From contig JANZZB010000001.1 of the NCBI GenBank assembly GCA_026419635.1, positions 1 to 35,642 of the forward strand: a DNA stretch of 35,642 nucleotides, read 5' to 3'. This document shows positions 1-7,970 of this stretch, piece by piece. Position 1 is the stretch's first letter; every line of letters starts with the position of its first letter. A program made the translations under genes and the position numbers. The stretch is from Clostridiales bacterium. GTDB lineage: Bacteria > Bacillota > Clostridia > Oscillospirales > Butyricicoccaceae. A model generated the notes under the pieces. That model had not been told where the DNA came from and searched no databases. It worked only from the letters and a program-made list of their open reading frames with translations.

Positions 1-285
1 ATGCTTAGTATCACATCGTATACCAAAATAGGCCTGCGTCTTGCAACTTTGTTCGGTGGTATGGTTGGTGGTTTTAGTTTTTTTGTTGGTATTGTATATC
101 TTGTATTAAAGTTGGTTTTTTGGGATAGATTTCCTGCAGGCACTGCTCCAATATTAATAGGAATGTTTTTTTTGGGAGCTATGCAATTATTTTTTATCGG
201 TTTTTTAGGAGAATACATATTAACTATTAATTCCAGAATAATGAAACGTCCGCTTGTTGTGGAAGAAAAGCGGATAAATATGTAG
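1..285 (+). CDS. C-terminal end of a family 2 membrane glycosyltransferase (partial)
   Basis: Only the last 94 residues are in the window and the true start lies upstream; the ATG at base 1 is probably internal. The visible part has two hydrophobic segments (about residues 16-38 and 49-71) separated by a short polar loop. It contains the pattern LRLAT near the first segment and FLGEY after the second, followed by a basic tail with RP. This is the usual C-terminal membrane anchor of GtrB/DPM1-like glycosyltransferases, which transfer a sugar from a nucleotide donor to a polyprenyl phosphate at the inner face of the membrane. The fold and substrate cannot be checked because the catalytic GT-A domain is missing. 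The stretch is visibly more AT-rich than the operon that follows, as is common in surface-polysaccharide loci. Confidence 0.72.
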   Translation: MLSITSYTKIGLRLATLFGGMVGGFSFFVGIVYLVLKLVFWDRFPAGTAPILIGMFFLGAMQLFFIGFLGEYILTINSRIMKRPLVVEEKRINM

Positions 286-375
286 AATTAATTATACTAT
301 TAATTAACTAATAGCATTTATATTTATTTATAAAAATTAAATTTTCCCAATTCTTCTTTTGTATAAATTACCCTC

Positions 376-410
376 TGTTACAAACAATATCTTCGTAACA
401 AATTTTTGTT
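376..410 (+). promoter_or_regulatory. Two adjacent inverted repeats just upstream of spoVT, possible operator
   Basis: TGTTAC (376-381) pairs with GTAACA (395-400). The palindrome AACAAA-TT-TTTGTT (397-410) overlaps it and ends right before the Shine-Dalgarno GGAGGG (413-418). SpoVT of Bacillus is an AbrB-family DNA-binding protein known to act on its own gene, so an autoregulatory operator is a reasonable inference. The site could equally be a short mRNA hairpin at the ribosome binding site. Confidence 0.3.
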
Positions 411-425
411 CCGGAGGGATATTAT

Positions 426-968
426 ATGAAAGCAACAGGAATTGTTCGGCGCATAGATGATCTCGGTCGTGTCGTAATACCTAAAGAAATAAGAAGAACC
501 ATGCGTATTCGCGAGGGTGATCCTCTTGAAATATATACGGATCGTGACGGAGAAGTTATATTTAAGAAATATTCGCCCATGGGCGAACTTGCATCTTTTT
601 CTGCGCAGCTTTGCGAAACACTGAATAAAACAACGGGACAGGCGTGTGCAATCTGCGACCGTGACACGGTTATTTCCGCGGCTGGCGTAGCAAGACGGGA
701 AATCATTGAAAAACGAATCAGTGAAGAACTTGAAAAGCTGATGGAAGGCAGACAGGTATACCGATATAAGCAGGGCGAACGGAAAGTGAATATCTGCGAA
801 GGAAACGACCATCACACCTGCACAATTGCAGCGCCGGTTATTACAGAAGGCGATGTTTCCGGATGTGTTGTTTTTCTTGAGAGCGAAGGCGTAGCAGCGC
901 CCGGTGAGACGGAATTTAAACTTGCACAGACAATTGCGGCTTTCCTGAGCAAACAAATGGAAACGTAA
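426..968 (+). CDS. spoVT: Stage V sporulation protein T, AbrB-family transcription regulator
   Basis: 180 residues, the expected size (about 178 in Bacillus). The N-terminal 50 residues form an AbrB/SpoVT swapped-hairpin DNA-binding domain with the near-invariant run GIVRRIDDLGRVVIPKEIRR. From about residue 55 on there is a GAF-like domain (ICDRDTVISAAG, then a block ending AAFLSKQME). In spore formers SpoVT tunes the forespore sigma-G regulon and later germination behaviour. The ATG is preceded by GGAGGG at 413-418. It stands alone: about 140 bp of AT-rich DNA separates it from the glycosyltransferase and a separate promoter follows for rimP. Its presence shows the host is, or descends from, an endospore former. 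Confidence 0.95.
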   Translation: MKATGIVRRIDDLGRVVIPKEIRRTMRIREGDPLEIYTDRDGEVIFKKYSPMGELASFSAQLCETLNKTTGQACAICDRDTVISAAGVARREIIEKRISEELEKLMEGRQVYRYKQGERKVNICEGNDHHTCTIAAPVITEGDVSGCVVFLESEGVAAPGETEFKLAQTIAAFLSKQMET

Positions 969-981
969 TCATAAAAAAAGC

Positions 982-1010
982 TTGCAATCTCAGGGTTTTA
1001 ATGGTAAAGT
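982..1010 (+). promoter_or_regulatory. Candidate sigma-A promoter for the rimP-nusA-infB operon
   Basis: TTGCAA (982-987), a 17-bp spacer, and TAAAGT (1005-1010) preceded by TG one base upstream (extended -10). It is placed so that transcription would start near 1017, just before the leader hairpin at 1035-1058. Match is partial (-10 has four of six consensus bases). Confidence 0.45.
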
Positions 1011-1034
1011 ATCTTTGTTAGATAGAAAGTAAGC

Positions 1035-1058
1035 AAAGAGTGGGGTAACCCACTCTTT
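1035..1058 (+). promoter_or_regulatory. rimP leader hairpin (10-bp perfect stem)
   Basis: AAAGAGTGGG, loop GTAA, CCCACTCTTT form a perfect 10-bp stem in the 5' leader of rimP. Only a weak T stretch follows, so it is a poor terminator on its own. From memory, palindromes of the form GAGTGGG...CCCACTC are common just upstream of rimP/ylxS in Firmicutes, which suggests a conserved leader element. Its role, attenuation or protein-binding feedback, is inference. Confidence 0.6.
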
Positions 1059-1104
1059 CTTGTTAATAGTCACAGTATCATTTTTTGCGAAAGAAGGACC
1101 ATTC

Positions 1105-1569
1105 ATGCAGGCCAAGGATGTTGAAAAGCGGGTTCGCGATCTAACGGAGCCTTTTGTTAAGGATACGGATATTCATATATGGGACGTTGAATTCTGTAAA
1201 GAGGGCGGCGTCTACCAGTTGACAATATATATTGACAAGGAGGGCGGTATCTCTATAGACGATTGCGAGAATTTAAGCAGAAAGATTGATCCGCTGCTCG
1301 ACGGCCGGGAATTTAACGACCTTCCGTCTTATACATTTTGTGTTTCTTCCGCGGGGCTTGACCGCAAACTGACAAAGCCGGAGCATTTTATTCAGTGTAT
1401 CGGTCAGGACGTTGAATTAAAATTTTACAAAGCAATGGACGGAATGAAATCGGTTGTTGGAAGACTTATTGAAGCTACGGATGATGACGTTAAAATAAAC
1501 GTGGACGGCGAAGAAAAGTCCTATAAAAAAGAAATGCTTGCTACGGTTAGACTATACATTGAAATATAA
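1105..1569 (+). CDS. rimP: Ribosome maturation factor RimP
   Basis: 154 residues when started at ATG 1105, which has AAGAAGGA at 1091-1098. An in-frame TTG at 1060 would sit against the leader hairpin and has no ribosome site. The protein has the RimP layout: an N-terminal alpha/beta domain with WDVEFCKEGG and IYIDKEGGISIDDCE, then FCVSSAGLDRKL, which matches the family motif V-S-S-P-G-x-D-R-x-L with A in place of P. A C-terminal SH3-like beta domain follows (about residues 85-154). RimP binds the 30S pre-subunit and helps its late assembly. It opens the operon with nusA 37 bp downstream, the standard order in Firmicutes. Confidence 0.95.
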   Translation: MQAKDVEKRVRDLTEPFVKDTDIHIWDVEFCKEGGVYQLTIYIDKEGGISIDDCENLSRKIDPLLDGREFNDLPSYTFCVSSAGLDRKLTKPEHFIQCIGQDVELKFYKAMDGMKSVVGRLIEATDDDVKINVDGEEKSYKKEMLATVRLYIEI

Positions 1570-1606
1570 TATTTTGCGATAAAGGAAAGAGGAGTGCACA
1601 ACAAAT

Positions 1607-2659
1607 ATGAACGCCGAGTTATTTAATGTACTTGACTTACTTGAGAAGGAAAAGGGAATAAAAAAAGATTATATGCTTGAAAAGATCTCACGCGCGCTTG
1701 TTACGGCGTATAAACATGACAGCGGCGGAGCGTCGGAAAATGTTTTTATAGAGGCGGATGAAGTAAAAAAAGAAATTCGTATGTATGCAAACAAAACCGT
1801 CGTGGAGACTGTGAATAACCATGCAACAGAGATCCAGCTGGAAGAAGCGAAAAAGATTTCAAAAAAATGTTCTTTAGGGGATATTATAGCGGTTGAAATT
1901 AATACAAATAATTTTGGACGAATTGCATCCCAGAACGCGAAACAGGTTATTATCCAGGGGATTCGCGAAGCGGAACAAGGCATGATGATCGAGGAATTCT
2001 CTTCGAAGGAACGGGAAATACTTACGGCGGTTGTCAGTCGTATTGATTCTAGAAACGGAAATATTTTTCTGGAAATCGGAGGAAAGAACGATAAGACAGA
2101 AGCAATGCTGCCCGCATCCGAACAGGTAAGAGGGGAAAAAATAAGCGAGGGCGACCGGATTAAAGTTTATGTAGTTGAAGTCAGAAAAGGCGCACGCGGT
2201 CCGCAGATTTTAATTTCAAGAACGCATCCGGGACTTGTAAAGCGATTATTTGAACTTGAAGTACCGGAAATACATGACGGCGTTGTTGAAATTATGTCCA
2301 TTGCCAGAGAAGCGGGTAGCAGAACAAAACTTGCTGTTTGGTCAAACGATGACAACGTAGATCCGATCGGTGCATGTGTTGGGCCGAGAGGAGCCCGCGT
2401 CAGCGGAATTGTAGAAGAACTTCACGGTGAGAAGATTGATATCATAAAATATTCTGAAGATCCCGAGGAATATATTGCGGCGGCACTCTCTCCTGCCGAT
2501 GTCGTATCCGTTGATATATTGACGGAAGGAAAAAGCTGCCGGGTTGTTGTGCCGGACGATCAGCTATCGCTGGCAATCGGCAAAGAAGGTCAAAACGCGC
2601 GTCTGGCTGCGAAGCTGACAAATTATAAAATAGATATTAAACCGTCTTCACAGGTGTAA
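1607..2659 (+). CDS. nusA: Transcription termination/antitermination factor NusA
   Basis: 350 residues, typical of the Gram-positive form, which lacks the C-terminal acidic repeats of enterobacterial NusA. Order of domains: RNA-polymerase-binding N domain (about 1-125), S1 domain (about 133-200, with VSRIDSRNGNIFLEIGG), then two KH domains. KH1 carries DPIGACVGPRGARV and KH2 carries LSLAIGKEGQNARLAAKLT, both with intact GxxG loops. NusA binds elongating RNA polymerase and nascent RNA to control pausing and termination. GAGGAG (1589-1594) lies 12 bases before the ATG, a rather long spacing. It is co-transcribed with rimP and rnpM. Confidence 0.97.
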   Translation: MNAELFNVLDLLEKEKGIKKDYMLEKISRALVTAYKHDSGGASENVFIEADEVKKEIRMYANKTVVETVNNHATEIQLEEAKKISKKCSLGDIIAVEINTNNFGRIASQNAKQVIIQGIREAEQGMMIEEFSSKEREILTAVVSRIDSRNGNIFLEIGGKNDKTEAMLPASEQVRGEKISEGDRIKVYVVEVRKGARGPQILISRTHPGLVKRLFELEVPEIHDGVVEIMSIAREAGSRTKLAVWSNDDNVDPIGACVGPRGARVSGIVEELHGEKIDIIKYSEDPEEYIAAALSPADVVSVDILTEGKSCRVVVPDDQLSLAIGKEGQNARLAAKLTNYKIDIKPSSQV

Positions 2660-2688
2660 CCGATCTTCTTTTCGGGGGAGGGAAAAAC

Positions 2689-2967
2689 GTGCAGAAGAGA
2701 AAAGTGCCGCTTAGGCAGTGTCTCGGCTGTAGAGAAATGTTTGAAAAACGTTCGCTGGTTCGCGTAGTTCGTTCCAGTGAAGGCGAAATAACACTCGATT
2801 TCAAAGGAAAAAAACCGGGACGCGGCGCCTATATATGTCATAAGATTGAATGCTTAAATAAAGCAAAAAAATCTAAAGCAATCGAACGCGCTTTTGGCTG
2901 TGCGGTGCCCGAAGATGTATATACACAGCTTTTTGAGCAGATGGAGGATCAGCCTGTAGATGAATAA
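2689..2967 (+). CDS. rnpM: YlxR/DUF448 RNA-binding protein (RnpM)
   Basis: 92 residues starting at GTG 2689, with a GGGGGAGGG ribosome site a few bases upstream. The family signature is complete: RQCLGCREMFEKRSLVRVV near the N-terminus and KKPGRGAYICHKIECL in the middle. YlxR proteins bind RNA; the Bacillus homologue has been described as a modulator of RNase P (RnpM). The gene sits in its fixed position between nusA and the L7Ae-like gene and overlaps the latter by 8 bases, which points to translational coupling. Confidence 0.93.
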   Translation: MQKRKVPLRQCLGCREMFEKRSLVRVVRSSEGEITLDFKGKKPGRGAYICHKIECLNKAKKSKAIERAFGCAVPEDVYTQLFEQMEDQPVDE

Positions 2968-3334
2968 AATCTTGAATTTTCTTGGTTTAATGAAGAAAGC
3001 GGGCAAACTGGTGGTCGGGGATGAGGCCTGCTATGATTCAGTCAGAACAAGAAAAGCAAAACTAATCTTGGTCGCGTCGGATGCTTCCCCGAATGCACTC
3101 AACCGCGCGAAGGGTTACGCGGGGGAAACAAAGGGCGGATATATCAAACTTCCGGCCACAAAATCCGAATTAGGGCAAATCGTCGGAAGAGAAAGTTGCG
3201 CAATACTTGCAGTGACCGATAAGGAATTTGCAGAAGCGCTGGTTAAAAAGCTACCGCCGGAATGTCTATTTGCGAAAGAAGAAGATAAAAAGAAAAATAA
3301 ACAAAATTCCGAGGGGGAGCGTGGAGAACTATGA
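2960..3334 (+). CDS. ylxQ: L7Ae-family kink-turn RNA-binding protein YlxQ
   Basis: 124 residues. The L7Ae/L30e fold region spans about residues 1-100 (LGLMKKAGKLVVGDEACYDS, LILVASDASPNALNRAK, then CAILAVTDKEFAEAL). The tail from about residue 107 is charged and rich in Lys and Glu, longer than the minimal about 100-residue form. Family members bind kink-turn RNA; the Bacillus protein's exact target is not settled. Start ATG 2960 lies within the end of rnpM, with GGAGG at 2943-2947. The stop overlaps the infB start (ATGA), so translation is likely coupled on both sides. Confidence 0.92.
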   Translation: MNKILNFLGLMKKAGKLVVGDEACYDSVRTRKAKLILVASDASPNALNRAKGYAGETKGGYIKLPATKSELGQIVGRESCAILAVTDKEFAEALVKKLPPECLFAKEEDKKKNKQNSEGERGEL

Positions 3335-5697
3335 TGGTGAAATACCGAGTACATGAAGTGGCGAAAGATTTCGATCTGCCCACAAAAACAATTGCAGACA
3401 TTCTTGCTATGTATCTTACTGCGCCAAAGAACCATATGCAGGTTCTTACGGAGCAGGAGCTTAATGTCATATTTGATAGCCTTACATTAAAAAATCAGGT
3501 AGAAGATATCCAGGAAATCTTTGCTGCATCTAAACCGCCCGAGGTAATACCGGCAGAAGTGGAGATGCCGTCCGAGAAAAAAGAGCAAGTAGAAGTGCAG
3601 CAGGAGCAAAAAACAATTCCTGTCGAAAATAAACCGACAACTGCGGAACCGATTCAAAAGCAATCGATTACTCAGCCTCAAACGACAATAACCGGCGAGA
3701 GCCGTCCTTTTACCAAAAAAGGTGCGGATGTCCGCTATGTCGATACCAGAACCGTTGCGGTCGATTTGTCTAAATACGACGATAAGGTGGACGCGTTAGT
3801 ACCTGATTCGGCAAATAAATTTAACCAAGGTAAACAAAAGATTGCAAAGAAGAGAACAAATGATAAACGGCCGTTTATAAGCAATAAAAAGCATCAGGAA
3901 GAGCTGGAAAAAATGAAACGGCTGCAGCTTGAGATTGCAAAAAAGGCTCAGCTTAAAGTATCCATCCCCGATGAAATCAACGTCGGAGAACTTGCGATGC
4001 GCCTGAAAAAAACTTCTGCAGATGTTATTAAACAGCTGATGAAACTTGGCGTAATGGCGTCTATTTCACAAATGATTGATTACGAAACGGCTGCACTTGT
4101 TGCTCTTGAATTCGGAGCAAAAGTAGAAAAAGAAGTGACTGTAACAATAGAAGAACGTTTGATTGACGATTCAAGCGATCTGGATGAAAATCTGGAACTT
4201 CGTGACCCTGTCGTCGTTGTAATGGGTCATGTTGACCACGGAAAGACGTCGCTTCTTGACACGATCCGAAACACAAATGTTGTATCCGGTGAAGCGGGAG
4301 GTATTACCCAGCATATCGGTGCTTATCGCGTTAAAATTAACGGCAGGGACATTACTTTTCTTGATACGCCGGGACATGAGGCGTTTACTTCCATGCGTGC
4401 ACGCGGTGCTCAGGCGACGGACATTGCAATTTTAGTTGTGGCAGCGGATGACGGAATTATGCCGCAGACGATAGAAGCAATCAATCACGCAAAAGCTGCA
4501 AATGTACCGATTATTGTCGCTGTAAACAAGATGGATAAAGAGGGTGCAAATCCGGATCGTGTTATGCAGCAGCTTACAGAGCACGAACTCGTTCCAGAGG
4601 AATGGGGCGGCGAAACGATTGTTTGCAAAGTTTCCGCTAAAAACCGCGTCGGCATAGAAAATCTTTTGGAAATGATTCTTCTTACAGCCGAAATGAGAGA
4701 GCTGAAAGCCAACCCGAACCGTGCCGCGAAAGGAATTGTTATTGAGGCAAAACTTGATCGCGGACGCGGACCTGTTGCAACTGTTTTAGTTCAAAACGGA
4801 ACGTTAAAGCTCGGAGACGTTATCATAGCCGGCAAGACAGTCGGTCATGTCAGAGCGATGACCAACGACAAAGGAAATAAAATTGAATCAGCCGGACCTT
4901 CCGTTCCGGTTGAAATTATCGGATTATCGGAAGTCCCTGCTGCAGGAGATCTGTTCCACGCCGTAACAGACGAACGGATGGCCCGTGAACTTGTTGAAGA
5001 ACGCAAAGCGCAGGAAAAAGTAGAGAAAAACAGCCAAACAGAAAAAATTACTCTTGAAAACTTATTTGACCATATTCAGCAAGGGGACGTTAAAGATCTG
5101 AACATTATCGTAAAAGCGGATGTTCAGGGTTCTGCCGAAGCAGTCAAATCATCACTCGAGAAGTTATCGAATGAAGAGGTTCGTGTGCGAGTCATTCATT
5201 CAACGGTCGGTGCTGTAAATGAATCCGATGTAATGCTTGCGGCAGCTTCGGGTGCTATCATTGTAGGATTTAATGTACGTCCCGATCCGCTGGCGCTCGA
5301 AAGCGCCACAATGCAGAGTGTAGATATCCGGCTTTACAGAATTATTTATGATTGTATTCAAGAAATGGAATCTGCAATGAAAGGTATGCTTGCTCCAAAG
5401 TATAAGGAAGCTGTCTTAGGGCATGCTGAAATAAGACAAACGTTTAAGGTTTCCGGAGTCGGTACGATTGCGGGCTGCTATGTCACGGACGGAAAGATTG
5501 TAAGAGCATCGTCTGTACGTATTGTTCGTAACGGCATTGTTGTTCACGAAGGCGAACTTGCCTCGCTTAAACGGTTCAAGGACGACGCAAAAGAGGTTGC
5601 ATCGGGCTATGAATGCGGTTTAAGTATTGAAAGATTCAACGACATTAAAGAAGGCGACGTTGTAGAAGCATATACTATGGAGGAAATACCGCGTTAA
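3331..5697 (+). CDS. infB: Translation initiation factor IF-2
   Basis: 788 residues. An IF2_N-like segment lies at the N-terminus (MVKYRVHEVAKDFDLPTKT), followed by a low-complexity Glu/Gln/Lys linker (about 65-200) and a second IF2_N motif (INVGELAMRLKKTSADVIKQ). The GTPase domain follows: G1 GHVDHGKT (299-306), G3 DTPGHE, G4 NKMD (399-402). After it come domain II and the C-terminal fMet-tRNA-binding region. IF-2 places initiator tRNA on the 30S subunit and promotes 50S joining. A second ATG follows immediately at 3334, so the exact start could shift by one codon. It overlaps ylxQ by four bases. Confidence 0.98.
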   Translation: MMVKYRVHEVAKDFDLPTKTIADILAMYLTAPKNHMQVLTEQELNVIFDSLTLKNQVEDIQEIFAASKPPEVIPAEVEMPSEKKEQVEVQQEQKTIPVENKPTTAEPIQKQSITQPQTTITGESRPFTKKGADVRYVDTRTVAVDLSKYDDKVDALVPDSANKFNQGKQKIAKKRTNDKRPFISNKKHQEELEKMKRLQLEIAKKAQLKVSIPDEINVGELAMRLKKTSADVIKQLMKLGVMASISQMIDYETAALVALEFGAKVEKEVTVTIEERLIDDSSDLDENLELRDPVVVVMGHVDHGKTSLLDTIRNTNVVSGEAGGITQHIGAYRVKINGRDITFLDTPGHEAFTSMRARGAQATDIAILVVAADDGIMPQTIEAINHAKAANVPIIVAVNKMDKEGANPDRVMQQLTEHELVPEEWGGETIVCKVSAKNRVGIENLLEMILLTAEMRELKANPNRAAKGIVIEAKLDRGRGPVATVLVQNGTLKLGDVIIAGKTVGHVRAMTNDKGNKIESAGPSVPVEIIGLSEVPAAGDLFHAVTDERMARELVEERKAQEKVEKNSQTEKITLENLFDHIQQGDVKDLNIIVKADVQGSAEAVKSSLEKLSNEEVRVRVIHSTVGAVNESDVMLAAASGAIIVGFNVRPDPLALESATMQSVDIRLYRIIYDCIQEMESAMKGMLAPKYKEAVLGHAEIRQTFKVSGVGTIAGCYVTDGKIVRASSVRIVRNGIVVHEGELASLKRFKDDAKEVASGYECGLSIERFNDIKEGDVVEAYTMEEIPR

Positions 5698-5724
5698 AGA
5701 AATATATGTGTAAGGAGCTTTCAT

Positions 5725-6090
5725 ATGGCTCATAATCGAATTGATCGAATAAACGAAGAAGTTCACAGGGCGCTCAGCGATGCAATGAGGACATTGAAAG
5801 ACCCTAGAATCCAAGGCCTTGTTAGTATTACAAGATGCGATGTAACGGGAGACCTTCGTTTTTGTAAAGTGCATATAAGCTTTTTAGGTACGGATGAAGA
5901 TCAAAAAAATGTAATAAAAGGACTCAAATCCGCCTTGGGTTACTTGCGCCGGGAAATTTCCCAACGGGTAAATCTAAGATATACTCCGGAACTTATTATC
6001 GTGCCGGACGATTCCATATCAAACGGAGTCAGAATCTCGGGTATATTACACAGCCTAAACGAAAAGGAGCGCAGCTCAGATGACAAATAG
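5725..6090 (+). CDS. rbfA: Ribosome-binding factor A
   Basis: 121 residues, the normal size. It shows the KH-type RbfA pattern: RIDRINEEVHRALSDAM, then LKDPRIQGLVSITRCDVTGDL, and KSALGYLRREISQRVNLRYTPEL. RbfA binds immature 30S subunits near the neck and assists maturation of the 5' end of 16S rRNA. The start has AAGGAG at 5712-5717. It lies 27 bp after infB and overlaps nrnA by 11 bp. Confidence 0.96.
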   Translation: MAHNRIDRINEEVHRALSDAMRTLKDPRIQGLVSITRCDVTGDLRFCKVHISFLGTDEDQKNVIKGLKSALGYLRREISQRVNLRYTPELIIVPDDSISNGVRISGILHSLNEKERSSDDK

Positions 6091-7027
6091 CGAAGTTTCT
6101 GCTCTATTACTCAAGTCGGATGATTTTCTTATTTTAACGCATAAACGTCCGGATGGAGATACCATTGGTTCAGCAGCAGCTCTTTGCGGCGCTTTAAGGA
6201 TATTGGGAAAAAAGGCATATGTATTACAGAATTCCGAGATTACACCTCGTTTCCAGTCTCTATTAAACGGTTTATTACCTCCATCGGAGTTTCAGCCCTC
6301 ATTTATTATCAGTTGCGATATCGCAAGCGACGATCTGATTTGTCTGGATGCTGACCCTTACCGGAAAAGGATTAACCTTTGTATTGATCATCACAGGATT
6401 AATACCGTAAAAGCTGAAAATTATTTAATTGAGGAAGATTCGGCAGCGTGTGGTGAAATTGTGTATGAGCTGATCCTATCTCTTGGAGTAGAGTTGAATA
6501 CACAAATTGCTGAGGCTATTTATATTGCTATTTCTACGGATACAGGCTGTTTTAAATTTTCCAATACGTCTGCCCGAACACATCGTATTGCATCCGCATG
6601 CTATGAAACGGGCATTCCCGCAGGGGACATTAATCGTGATATTTTTGAGAGTAAAACACGTGCTCGTTTTGAGATGGAACGGTTTGTTTTTGATAATCTG
6701 CATTTTTATCAAAACGGTAAGATTGCACTTTGTCTTGTGCCGAGGGCAATCGTTGAAAAAGCGAATGCAACGGAAGACGACCTTGAAAATATTTCAGCAT
6801 TGCCAAGACAAATTAAGGGTGTTTGCGCAGGAATTACAATCTCAGAAACGATAAACGGCAATTCTAAAATTTCTGTACGAACGGTTAAGGGCTTGGATGC
6901 TGCCTGCATTTGTTCCCAGTTTGGCGGTGGCGGCCATGAGCGGGCTGCGGGGGCAACATTAAACGGTAAACCGTTTGAAAACGAAAAAGCGGTATTAGAG
7001 GCTGCGTTAAAATGTATTCAGGGATAA
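6080..7027 (+). CDS. nrnA: DHH-family bifunctional oligoribonuclease/pAp phosphatase
   Basis: 315 residues. The DHH domain has THKRPDGDTIGS near the N-terminus (first metal motif), SCDIASDD, and CIDHH (the namesake DHH-type motif). The C-terminal DHHA1 domain ends with FGGGGHERAAGATL, the substrate-binding glycine loop. NrnA degrades 2-5-mer nanoRNAs to mononucleotides and dephosphorylates pAp. The gene takes its usual place between rbfA and truB, overlapping the first by 11 and the second by 16 bases. Some DHH proteins with this layout cleave cyclic dinucleotide products (pApA), which sequence alone does not exclude. Confidence 0.92.
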   Translation: MTNSEVSALLLKSDDFLILTHKRPDGDTIGSAAALCGALRILGKKAYVLQNSEITPRFQSLLNGLLPPSEFQPSFIISCDIASDDLICLDADPYRKRINLCIDHHRINTVKAENYLIEEDSAACGEIVYELILSLGVELNTQIAEAIYIAISTDTGCFKFSNTSARTHRIASACYETGIPAGDINRDIFESKTRARFEMERFVFDNLHFYQNGKIALCLVPRAIVEKANATEDDLENISALPRQIKGVCAGITISETINGNSKISVRTVKGLDAACICSQFGGGGHERAAGATLNGKPFENEKAVLEAALKCIQG

Positions 7028-7932
7028 TTGTAATTGATAAGCCTAAGGATTGTACATCATTTGATGTGATTGCAAGACTACGGAAAAAATTTAAAATGCG
7101 CGGAATCGGTCACTCCGGCACACTGGATCCGATGGCAACGGGTGTGCTTCCTGTTTTTTTGGGGACAGCAACCAAAGGCTGCGAATATGCGACTGCTCAC
7201 GATAAGGAATATGTTGTTCGATTTCAGCTTGGCCTATCTACTGACACGCAAGACATTACAGGTAATGTCACAGGTACGTCAGAGGTAAATGTAACAAGAA
7301 AAAATGTTGAAAACGTGCTATCCGCTTTTGTTGGTGAAATCTTTCAGATACCACCAATGTATTCCGCGATAAAAAAAGACGGAAAAAAACTGTACGAATA
7401 TGCCCGTTTGGGAATTGAAGTGGAAAGAAAAGCAAGAAATATTACAATTTATAGCGCAAATTTGCTTGAATCAGGCACGGCTAAAAATGAATATGAAGCA
7501 CGTGTTACCTGTTCTTCCGGAACATACATAAGAACTTTATGTTCTGATTTGGGGGACAAGCTTGGGTGCTTGGCCGTTATGACAGCGCTTCAAAGAACGA
7601 GATCCGGTATTTTCCGAATTGAAAATGCCGTTTCCATGGAACAAATTGAGCAATTGGAAGAAGATCAAATCCATTCCAGATATATAGTTCCTCTTGATAT
7701 GCTATTTTCTGAATATCCTAAATTGCAAGTGGACGATTACGGAGAAAGACGTATAAAAAATGGTGCATTTGTTCCGTTATCCTCTGTTTGCTTGAAAACA
7801 TCAGAATGGACAGAGGAAAATGCCCGGTACCGGGTTTATTCAAAAAACGGAACTTTTTTAATGCTTGGACGTTTTCAGTCGCTCAGAAGCGGGGGGCAGG
7901 CTCTTTTTTGTGAAAAAAACTTTTTTACTTAG
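7012..7932 (+). CDS. truB: tRNA pseudouridine-55 synthase TruB
   Basis: 306 residues. The catalytic motif GHSGTLDPMATGVLP is present with the nucleophile at Asp39. Also visible are KEYVVRFQLGLSTDTQD and the RTRSGIFRIENA segment of the TruB family. The C-terminal about 60 residues correspond to a short TruB C-terminal domain. The enzyme isomerises U55 in the T-loop of all elongator tRNAs. The start codon is embedded in the end of nrnA, 16 bases upstream of its stop. Confidence 0.96.
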   Translation: MYSGIIVIDKPKDCTSFDVIARLRKKFKMRGIGHSGTLDPMATGVLPVFLGTATKGCEYATAHDKEYVVRFQLGLSTDTQDITGNVTGTSEVNVTRKNVENVLSAFVGEIFQIPPMYSAIKKDGKKLYEYARLGIEVERKARNITIYSANLLESGTAKNEYEARVTCSSGTYIRTLCSDLGDKLGCLAVMTALQRTRSGIFRIENAVSMEQIEQLEEDQIHSRYIVPLDMLFSEYPKLQVDDYGERRIKNGAFVPLSSVCLKTSEWTEENARYRVYSKNGTFLMLGRFQSLRSGGQALFCEKNFFT

Positions 7933-7970
7933 AGAAACACATTATACCCAGCCATTCTTTGGAGGAATCT

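Noticed and set aside
300..330. Possible sigma-G promoter (CATTTATA with an AT-rich -35) before spoVT
   Set aside because: The -35 region does not match well and the AT richness makes chance hits likely; not strong enough to list.
378..956. Long minus-strand frame opposite spoVT
   Set aside because: Shadow frame of a clear SpoVT protein; no ribosome site and a composition rich in Cys, Phe and Asn typical of antisense reading.
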